From positions 1 to 13,430 of the forward strand of contig CANRJL010000017.1 of assembly GCA_947630935.1 (NCBI GenBank): DNA of 13,430 nt, in the 5' to 3' direction. Made by a program: the position numbers and the translations under genes. This DNA comes from an uncultured Bacilli bacterium (GTDB lineage: Bacteria; Bacillota_I; Bacilli_A; RF39; UBA660). The notes beneath the pieces were generated by a model that was given only the letters and a program-made list of their open reading frames with translations, had not been told where the DNA came from and ran no database searches. This document shows positions 1 through 6,945 of this stretch, piece by piece; the first letter of the stretch is position 1, and each line of letters begins with the position of its first letter.

Positions 1-996
1 TTTGGCAAAACAACTTGCTCTTCCTGTTGATCCTCCATGTGTCGCATATCCATAATCACTTGGATACATTAAGCCTAACCCATTATGACTTGTTCCATCG
101 TTTTCTTTTGTCCATTCCTCTGGATATGTGCTATATGTTGTTGTTCCTCGTTCTTTTTCGTAAAATGTATCTGCTGTTATACTTGCTGTATTCCATCCAC
201 CGATGTTCCATATAATTTCACTATCCAACATTTGTCTGGCAGTATCATCTAACCCTTTTGGATAAGTAGCACTACTTCCACTAAAATCACACGTATTTTC
301 ACTTGCTGTACTTGCAGTATAACATACTCCACTTAAACTGTTATAATATATTCCATTTAACATTTCTTTTAATTTACTTGTTGTCCAATTATTGGTATAT
401 GATGAATTTCTATCCCAAGCATAGTTGCCAAAATCTTTTTGTCCACTTATGCCATCTGTTCTAATTATTTTTACTCTTTGTTCTACGCCATTATTTGTTT
501 GAACATTGACTAAACCGATTATTCGCCATAATTCATTATTAAATTGCACATAATTATCTGGGTTTACTCCGGCATATCGATATTCTGTTTTATTCCAACC
601 ACTACCTAAACTAGTTAAGTTACTATGTTCGACTGCATATAAACCATCTTGTCCTTCTTCAGCTAAAGGTATTTTCTTCCCTGGAAATTGAACTTTTGAT
701 ATCTTTTTAAAATACAAGGTACATCTTGCTTGTGATGCTTCTAAGTTTAATACTAATGGTGCCCATTTATCTTCATTCCATTCAACTGTTACATCATCAT
801 CACATACGGCTTTTTCAAAAACTAAATTATCAGCATTATTTTTTTCTGGCATACTTTCTAACCAATCGTTTGTATTACTATTATAAAATGCAAAAACTAC
901 GTCTTCTTGTTTAGTTGTCTGGGTATATTTATGGCCAATTATTATAACTATTCCTAATATTAGTATTAATACAGCTATTTTATATTTCTTTTGCAA
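1..996 (-). CDS. Membrane-anchored surface protein paralog A, 3' end missing at window edge
   Basis: The reading frame gives 332 residues and is still open at base 1, so the C-terminus lies outside the window. The start is a TTG at 996-994. An in-frame TAA lies two codons upstream (1002-1000), and an AGGGG Shine-Dalgarno is at 1007-1003. The protein has a short basic N-terminus, one hydrophobic segment (about residues 7-21) with no lipobox Cys, and then an exterior region. Residues 57-97 match the tandem neighbour, including NLVFEKAVCD, Cys65 and Cys92. A WRIIGL motif follows at 157-162, then NYAWD at 191-195 and LMYPSDYGYA at 309-318. From about residue 180 onward it closely matches the paralog at the right edge. 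It lies 16 nt after the upstream paralog's stop, so the two probably share a transcript. I do not recognise a named family. A cell-surface role is inferred from the anchor and the paired cysteines. Confidence 0.85.
   Translation of the reverse strand, partial: MQKKYKIAVLILILGIVIIIGHKYTQTTKQEDVVFAFYNSNTNDWLESMPEKNNADNLVFEKAVCDDDVTVEWNEDKWAPLVLNLEASQARCTLYFKKISKVQFPGKKIPLAEEGQDGLYAVEHSNLTSLGSGWNKTEYRYAGVNPDNYVQFNNELWRIIGLVNVQTNNGVEQRVKIIRTDGISGQKDFGNYAWDRNSSYTNNWTTSKLKEMLNGIYYNSLSGVCYTASTASENTCDFSGSSATYPKGLDDTARQMLDSEIIWNIGGWNTASITADTFYEKERGTTTYSTYPEEWTKENDGTSHNGLGLMYPSDYGYATHGGSTGRASCFAK
242..294. repeat. Long direct repeat between paralogs A and C (copy 1)
   Basis: These 53 bases match 13202-13254 with only two differences (268 and 280 in this copy), both transitions and both synonymous. 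The segment encodes the CDFSGSSATYPKGLDDTA region. The copies are in the same orientation and about 13 kb apart. Confidence 0.9.
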
Positions 997-1012
997 CTTT
1001 TACCCCTCATTC

Positions 1013-2347
1013 CTATAATGAAACCGTATATGGGTCTTCTTTCGTGCCACTTCCACCAGTTATTTTAACTGATGATTTTAAATAGGCAGTTGGTCTTACA
1101 TACATTTCCATTGACGGACTAGCCCATGGCGAGGTTGACCCACTATAGCCAGCTATCCAATAAACACCATTATCTTCCATTTCAGTTATATAACCTGCTG
1201 TAAATAACCATTCATCTGCGCCTGGCTCATATATCCAATCATTATCTTCACATTTTGTATCGATTGTTTCTTCTTCGTCCCATTTTGTACTAAATTCAAA
1301 CATGTCATATGTTAAGCAAGCACTTCTTACACTTCCTCCGACAGCTAAACCGTAATCACTAGGATACATAAGAGCTATTTTCCCTGCCCATGTAGAACTT
1401 GTATTTCTTTCACTTTTATAATAATCTGAAGCTGTTCCTGAACCAGTCATGCCCATATACCATACAGCATTATCTATATATTTATTACTTGCTTCACTTC
1501 TTCCTTGTAATAAAGTATTTAAGGTTGATGGTTTTGCCCAATTATATTGGTCATTACTATCCCAAGCATATTGGCCAATAGAAACATCTCTTACAACTTT
1601 AATTCGGCTTTCACCAGCTCCATTAGCACTTGTTTTAACATTTCCCATAACTCCAATTACTCGCCATAATATTTTTTCACCTGCTTTGGCATATGTTACT
1701 TCATGACAATCTTCATCTAAATCATCAGGATTGTATTCCACACTTTGATTAACTTGTTCTTGACATTCTGCTAATGTATCAAACATCATTCTTTCATCAG
1801 AAACTTGAGCTAAATATTTTGTAATAGTTGTATCATATGTTCCTTCATCAAGATATATATAGTTTTTAGGACTTGCCCCAATATAACGCATATTGTGGTC
1901 ACTTGTATTATCATCGACTATGTTAGTTGGGTCATTTTTAGCTAAATCTTTTATAAATTCTGCTCCTGTTGATATTTCTTTAAAATATAGCATACATTTT
2001 GTTTTTGTTTTGTTTAAATTTGTAACTAATGGTCCCCATTTATTGCTATCCCATTCGACTTTGGCATCATTATCACACACGGCTTTTTCAAAGACTAAAT
2101 TTTCACTATTACCTTTCTGTGGCATTTTATCTAATTTTTTTGTATCCTGATAATATTCAAAATAGATATCAGCATGACCATAGTAATTTACTTTACCGTT
2201 TACAAACTCAAAGCTTTTATTTGCTTGATACAGAGAAAAGGTCTTACTTAATAATAAGCCAACTCCTAAAATAGACACTGTTGCTAAAATTACCATGATT
2301 ACTTTTCTTTGTTTTTGATTTTCCTTTTCAAATCTTTTTAATTCCAT
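1013..2347 (-). CDS. Membrane-anchored surface protein paralog B, complete, behind a poly-G promoter
   Basis: This complete protein has 444 residues. The basic N-terminus (KRFEKENQKQRK) leads into a membrane segment at about residues 15-34, predicting a signal anchor with the rest outside the cell. An N-terminal module at 81-123 (NLVFEKAVCD, Cys91 and Cys118) is shared with the downstream paralog. A central WRVIGV lies at 228-233, LMYPSDYGLAVGGSVRSAC at 326-344, DEWLFTA at 378-384, and a C-terminal tail YVRPTAYL then VKITGGSGT at 427-435. The six cysteines fall in plausible pairs (91/118, 195/214, 344/366). ATG is the first usable start because an in-frame TGA lies two codons upstream (2353-2351). 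An AAGTAGG Shine-Dalgarno is at 2363-2357, 9 nt from the start. The gene heads a two-gene unit. Its ligand and function are unknown, and an adhesin or antigen-like role is inference. Confidence 0.87.
   Translation of the reverse strand: MELKRFEKENQKQRKVIMVILATVSILGVGLLLSKTFSLYQANKSFEFVNGKVNYYGHADIYFEYYQDTKKLDKMPQKGNSENLVFEKAVCDNDAKVEWDSNKWGPLVTNLNKTKTKCMLYFKEISTGAEFIKDLAKNDPTNIVDDNTSDHNMRYIGASPKNYIYLDEGTYDTTITKYLAQVSDERMMFDTLAECQEQVNQSVEYNPDDLDEDCHEVTYAKAGEKILWRVIGVMGNVKTSANGAGESRIKVVRDVSIGQYAWDSNDQYNWAKPSTLNTLLQGRSEASNKYIDNAVWYMGMTGSGTASDYYKSERNTSSTWAGKIALMYPSDYGLAVGGSVRSACLTYDMFEFSTKWDEEETIDTKCEDNDWIYEPGADEWLFTAGYITEMEDNGVYWIAGYSGSTSPWASPSMEMYVRPTAYLKSSVKITGGSGTKEDPYTVSL
1044..1069. repeat. 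Conserved 26-nt C-terminal block (copy 1, paralog B)
   Basis: Identical over 26 nt to 12737-12762. It encodes most of the VKITGGSGT tail, and sequence on both sides diverges quickly. Confidence 0.9.
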
Positions 2348-2374
2348 GGGTCATAGCCTACTTTCTTATATAGA

Positions 2375-2405
2375 ATCATAGCATATAACCCCCCCCCCAT
2401 GTCAA
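2375..2405 (-). promoter_or_regulatory. Promoter of the surface-protein pair with a G10 tract in the spacer
   Basis: Read on the minus strand, a perfect -35 TTGACA (2405-2400) is followed by T, ten G, then TTATATGC, and a -10 TATGAT (2380-2375, 5 of 6 consensus) preceded by an extended -10 TGC. The spacer is 19 nt with ten G; eight G would give the ideal 17 nt. The predicted start of transcription is near 2368, so the tract would not be in the mRNA from this promoter. The -35 lies only 6 nt past the polC stop codon. Confidence 0.8.
2389..2398. repeat. Homopolymer C10/G10, candidate slippage tract
   Basis: Ten consecutive C on the + strand in an AT-rich window. The next longest G or C run I noticed is five (8886-8890). 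The tract lies exactly between the -35 and -10 elements of the surface-protein promoter. The exact length is vulnerable to sequencing and assembly error. Confidence 0.9.
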
Positions 2406-2411
2406 TAAAAA

Positions 2412-5400
2412 TTAAAATAAACTTAATTGACTTGTTTCAGGCATGCCATTAAAAATGCCCATACTTCGCATTTTATCTATAGTAGTTGCATTTGCTTTGC
2501 TGCGCATTTGAAAATCTTCTACACTGTAAAATGCTTTTTGCTTTCGTTCTTCCATTATTTTATTAGCTACAGCATCACCAAGGCCATCTAAACTACGAAA
2601 TGGCATTATTAAAGCATTTTCTTCAACATCCATGATAAAGTTATTGCCATCGCTTTTGACAATATCTATACATTTAAATTTGATGTTTCTAGCGCTTGCT
2701 TCTAAAGCTACTTTTAAAGTTTCTAATACTGATTGTTCTTTATTAGTAGCATCAAAACCTTTACTTTGTAATTCTAACATTCGGGCTTTTATAGCGTCAT
2801 ATCCTTTGGTCATAGCATCAATATCAAAATCTGTAAATCTGGTTGAAAAATAAGTAGCATAGTAAACTAAAGGTTTATGTACTTTATACCATGCAATACG
2901 AAAGGCACTGGTAACATATGCAGCTGCATGTGCTTTTGGAAACATATATTTAATTTTTTGACAAGATTTTATATACCAATCAGGAATATTATAACTTTTT
3001 AATAGTTCGGCATATTCAGCCCAAGTTTCTGGTTCCTTTCCAGCTTTGCCTTTTCGGACAAATTCCATTATTTTAAATGCTTTAATGGCTGGAACACCTC
3101 GATTCATAAGTTCAACCATTATATCATCTCGGCAACCAATAACATCTTTGAAAGGACAAATGTTTTTTTGAATAAGTTCTTGGGCATTTCCTAACCAAAC
3201 ATCAGTACCGTGAGCTAACCCTGAAATTTTAACTAATTCGGCAAAGGTTGTTGGCTTGGCATCTTTAACTAACTGAATAGTAAATGGTGTTCCAAATTCA
3301 GGAACTCCTAGGGTACCGGTATCACAAAGAATTTGTTCTTTAGTTACTTTTAAAGCTTTTGTGGAAGTAAATATAGACATTGTTTGTTTGTCGTCTAGTG
3401 GTACTTTAGTAATATCATCACCAGTTAAATCTTGAATCATTCGTAATTGTGTTGGGTCGGTATGACCTAAAATATCTAATTTTAAAACACATTCATCGAT
3501 GGCATGATAATCGAAATGGGTTGTTCGCCAAGCACTAGTTGGGTCTTCAGCAGGATATTGAAAAGGTGTAAAATCATAGACTTCTTTATAGCCTGGAATT
3601 ACGACAATTCCACCAGGATGTTGCCCAGTTGTTCTTTTAACACCAGTACATCCTTTAGCAAGACGTTCAACTTCAATATGACGCATGATAATGTTTTTAT
3701 TTTCACAATAACCTTTAACATAACCATAAGCTGTTTTTTCAGCAACTGTTCCAATTGTTCCAGCTCGATAGACATTATCTACACCAAATAATACCTTAGT
3801 ATATTCATGAGCACTGGCTTGATTTAAATCTGAAAAATTTAAATCAATATCAGGAACTTTATCGGCATTAAAACCTAAGAATGTGGCAAAAGGAATATCA
3901 TGCCCATCTTTGGCCATTTTAGTTTGACATTTAGGACATTCTTTATCTGGCAAATCAAAACCACAGGAATATGTTGCACCTAAAGGGTTATTATTTTCAT
4001 CATTAAAAATACTGTGTTTGCATTTAGGGCAACGATAATGAGCAGCCATACTATTTACTTCTGTAATTCCCATCATGTTAGCTACAAAGCTAGAACCTAC
4101 TGACCCTCTTGACCCTACTAAAAAGCCTTCATCATTAGAATGTTTTACTAATTTTTGAGCAATTAAATAAATAACATCATAATTAGCGCCGATAATTCCT
4201 CCTAATTTTTTTTCAGCTATTTTGAATCGTTCTGTATCGGTTGTTGCTTCTTTTAAATCTTCTTCTTTTAAATGTTTTAAGACCATTTTAGTAACTGAGT
4301 CTTTACCACTTATGATGGTTTGATGAATTAATTCATAAGCCTTGGCAGGTTCTTTTTCTTCTTCTAGGCAAGCATTGATAATAGCATCACCATATAGTTC
4401 TTTAGCTAAACGTTCTTCAATAATTATTGGCAATGGTTCTCCATATAATTCTTTAGCTTTTGTATAGACAAGTTCAGTCATTGTTTCAACCGAATTTTCA
4501 ATTTTAGGAGCAAAAGGAACACCATGGGTATCAGGAATAACTTCAATTTCTTCACACATATCAGCAATTAAGTTAGTGTTTTTAATGACTATTTCGTTTC
4601 TGGTTTCTTCATCTAAAAAGGCAAATTCTTCAAGCATCTCTTCGGTTGTTTTTAAATACATATTAGGAATTTCTAAACCTCTTCTATTTAAAGGATGTAA
4701 TTTACCATTAAATTTTTGATTAACAATAATTTCGCGATAGATTTTATCTTCTTTTTTTAAATTATGGACATCACCAGTAGCGACAACAGGTTTGCCGGCT
4801 TCTTTGGCAACTCTTATAATACGTTTTAAGTATTCTTCAGCCTGATGAGGAGTAGTAAATTTTTTACCTTCCCCTATTAAATGGGAAAATACTGAAAGAG
4901 GTTGAACTTCAATATAATCATAAAAATTCATCATATTAACTAATTCTTCATCTTCTTTACCTATTGCTTTGTCAAATATTTCACCATTTATACAACCTGA
5001 ACCAATTATTAGCCCTTCTCTTAAAGATATAATATCACGTCGTGGTATTTTAGGCTGTTCGTTTTTATATAAATATTTAGTGTTAGCTATTGAGATAATT
5101 TTAAATAAGTTTTTCAAACCAACTAAATTTTTAGCTAATAAGACAGCATGAAAAGGATAACTAAATCTAACTAAATCATCTACATTAACTAATTCTAATA
5201 ATTCATCAGTCGTGTCAGTATTACGGTCACTTAATGTTTTACTCATTTTATAAAAAGCAATAGCTGTTCCTTCAGCATCATAATCAGCTCGGTGATGTTT
5301 ATCTTCATCCCATGGTACATCTAATTTTTTGGTTAATGTTTGTAGTTTATGATTTGGCCATTCGGGATAAATAATACGAGCAATGCTCATTGTATCCAAG

Positions 5401-6944
5401 ACGGTTTTATCAAAATCACCCAATTTATATTTAGTACATGCTGCTTTCATAAATGAGATATCGAATTTAGCATTATGGGCAACCATTGGATAATCTTCTG
5501 CCCATTTTAAAAATCTTTGACATACTTCTTCTTCAGAAGCACAACCTTTAACCATTTCGTCAGTAATTTCAGTTAATTCCGTAATTTTTTTCGGAATAGG
5601 TCTTTTGGGGTCAATTAATTCATCAAAACGGTCTAAGATTTTACCATTTTTAATCTTAACTGCTCCAATTTCAATTAGTTGGTCACTTCCTGCATAAAAA
5701 CCAGTTGTTTCAGTATCAAAGACCACAAAAGTATCTTCTAACAAATTGTAAGTTTTATTATTGTAAACGATATCTACATCATCATTAACAATATTTATCT
5801 CTGTACCATATAAGACTTTAAAATGGTCTTTAACATCTTTGCCTTTATTTAAATGCGATACAGTATGAAATATTTCAGGAAAAGCTTGAACACAGTTATG
5901 GTCAGTAATGGCAATGGCTTTTTGCCCCATTTTCATAGCATATTTAACAATATTATTAGGTGCTTTTTCTTCAAAAGGCACGACTCCATCCATAGCACTC
6001 ATCATCGTATGAACATGTAGTTCTACTCTTGGGTTATCAGTTTGTTCTTTTAAAGTTGTATCGACATTTGTCATTGTTTCTAATGATTTAACTTGTAAAA
6101 CTAAATCTTTAGCAAAATTATCAAACTCAACGTTTCCAAAGAAACGATACCAATTCCCTTCTTTTAAAGATTTTAAAAGACTTTGATATTCTTTTTTATC
6201 CCGTTTAAATATTTTAGCTAATAAAGAATTGGTTTGGTCACTAATTTTTAAAGTAATTATATTTACTGTTTCTCTTTCTAATGTATCTATTCCAAAAATA
6301 TAAGCTTCAAAAGCAACATTTTTAGTATCTCCTAAAATATTATTTATTTTAGTAATTGGACTTTTAATTTCATTTCCTAATAAAATTGGACCAATAGTAG
6401 GTTTTAATTCCACAACTGTTTTAATATTTTGTTTTTGTTCAGCTATTTCTTTTTTAATATTTTCAGCTATTTCTTTGTTTAATAAAGTAGTAACTTCAAA
6501 TTCACCTAAACCATATTGTAACAACATATTTTGTAAATTTTTAGCTTCTTTAATTATTTCTTGTTGTTCTAATTTACTTCCTACTTCAATAGTAATAATA
6601 TCATCATCAATACTAATAGAAGTATCTTTTAAACCCATTAGGGATGGTTTTTTTTGAATGACTAATTCTAACCATTCATGAATATAAGCTAAAATATCTG
6701 GCAAAGTTATTGTTGTGTAATGAAAATAAAGCTGGAAAGTTTTAATATTATCATTCTTTTTTTTAGCTAATTTTGTTAATTCAAAAACTGTTTTATAAGG
6801 TAAAACTTCATTATTTTCAAAATATACTTCTATTCTTTTTTGGTCTTTAATAATAACTACTTTATTAATAATTAAGTTTTTTATATTTGCTTCGTCTTCT
6901 TGATATTCAAGGTATTTTAAGAAATTTAAAACATCATTTGACAT
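2412..6944 (-). CDS. polC: DNA polymerase III PolC-type catalytic subunit with 3'-5' exonuclease
   Basis: PolC is the main leading-strand replicase of low-GC Gram-positive bacteria. This copy is full length at 1510 residues. The order of parts is: N-terminal and OB regions (to about 300); PHP domain with intact HVH (310-312) and ITDHN (346-350); a DEDDh proofreading exonuclease inserted in it, with FDTETTG (409-415), VAHNAKFD (488-495) and HHRADYDAEGT (550-560); the second half of PHP with DVHN (725-728); the polymerase motif GSRGSVGSS (944-952); a zinc-type cysteine cluster (Cys972, 975, 994, 1003, 1006); the catalytic PDIDLNF (1031-1037); LKLDILGH (1154-1161); FPKAHAAAYV (1335-1344); and a C-terminal sliding-clamp peptide QLSLF (1506-1510). 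The start has a strong AAAGGAG Shine-Dalgarno (6957-6951). It begins 1 nt after the dnaE stop, so it is probably co-transcribed with and translationally coupled to dnaE. Confidence 0.98.
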   Translation of the reverse strand: MSNDVLNFLKYLEYQEDEANIKNLIINKVVIIKDQKRIEVYFENNEVLPYKTVFELTKLAKKKNDNIKTFQLYFHYTTITLPDILAYIHEWLELVIQKKPSLMGLKDTSISIDDDIITIEVGSKLEQQEIIKEAKNLQNMLLQYGLGEFEVTTLLNKEIAENIKKEIAEQKQNIKTVVELKPTIGPILLGNEIKSPITKINNILGDTKNVAFEAYIFGIDTLERETVNIITLKISDQTNSLLAKIFKRDKKEYQSLLKSLKEGNWYRFFGNVEFDNFAKDLVLQVKSLETMTNVDTTLKEQTDNPRVELHVHTMMSAMDGVVPFEEKAPNNIVKYAMKMGQKAIAITDHNCVQAFPEIFHTVSHLNKGKDVKDHFKVLYGTEINIVNDDVDIVYNNKTYNLLEDTFVVFDTETTGFYAGSDQLIEIGAVKIKNGKILDRFDELIDPKRPIPKKITELTEITDEMVKGCASEEEVCQRFLKWAEDYPMVAHNAKFDISFMKAACTKYKLGDFDKTVLDTMSIARIIYPEWPNHKLQTLTKKLDVPWDEDKHHRADYDAEGTAIAFYKMSKTLSDRNTDTTDELLELVNVDDLVRFSYPFHAVLLAKNLVGLKNLFKIISIANTKYLYKNEQPKIPRRDIISLREGLIIGSGCINGEIFDKAIGKEDEELVNMMNFYDYIEVQPLSVFSHLIGEGKKFTTPHQAEEYLKRIIRVAKEAGKPVVATGDVHNLKKEDKIYREIIVNQKFNGKLHPLNRRGLEIPNMYLKTTEEMLEEFAFLDEETRNEIVIKNTNLIADMCEEIEVIPDTHGVPFAPKIENSVETMTELVYTKAKELYGEPLPIIIEERLAKELYGDAIINACLEEEKEPAKAYELIHQTIISGKDSVTKMVLKHLKEEDLKEATTDTERFKIAEKKLGGIIGANYDVIYLIAQKLVKHSNDEGFLVGSRGSVGSSFVANMMGITEVNSMAAHYRCPKCKHSIFNDENNNPLGATYSCGFDLPDKECPKCQTKMAKDGHDIPFATFLGFNADKVPDIDLNFSDLNQASAHEYTKVLFGVDNVYRAGTIGTVAEKTAYGYVKGYCENKNIIMRHIEVERLAKGCTGVKRTTGQHPGGIVVIPGYKEVYDFTPFQYPAEDPTSAWRTTHFDYHAIDECVLKLDILGHTDPTQLRMIQDLTGDDITKVPLDDKQTMSIFTSTKALKVTKEQILCDTGTLGVPEFGTPFTIQLVKDAKPTTFAELVKISGLAHGTDVWLGNAQELIQKNICPFKDVIGCRDDIMVELMNRGVPAIKAFKIMEFVRKGKAGKEPETWAEYAELLKSYNIPDWYIKSCQKIKYMFPKAHAAAYVTSAFRIAWYKVHKPLVYYATYFSTRFTDFDIDAMTKGYDAIKARMLELQSKGFDATNKEQSVLETLKVALEASARNIKFKCIDIVKSDGNNFIMDVEENALIMPFRSLDGLGDAVANKIMEERKQKAFYSVEDFQMRSKANATTIDKMRSMGIFNGMPETSQLSLF

Positions 6945-6945
6945 A

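Noticed and set aside
15..914. Open frames on the + strand opposite the surface and replicase genes
   Set aside because: They are short, low-complexity Leu/Tyr/His-rich antisense shadows with no ribosome sites or promoters, and the opposite strand has convincing genes throughout.
2338..2400. Small frame beginning with the ATG that runs into the G10 tract, as a translational slippage switch
   Set aside because: It gives about 20 codons, lies upstream of the predicted transcription start, and the surface gene has an in-frame TGA just before its ATG, so no slip in the tract can fuse the frames.
6647..6760. Runs of eight A/T inside polC (and similar runs in dnaE and rpmB) as phase-variable tracts
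   Set aside because: Such runs are frequent in AT-rich genomes, encode ordinary Lys-rich stretches, and lie in essential genes.
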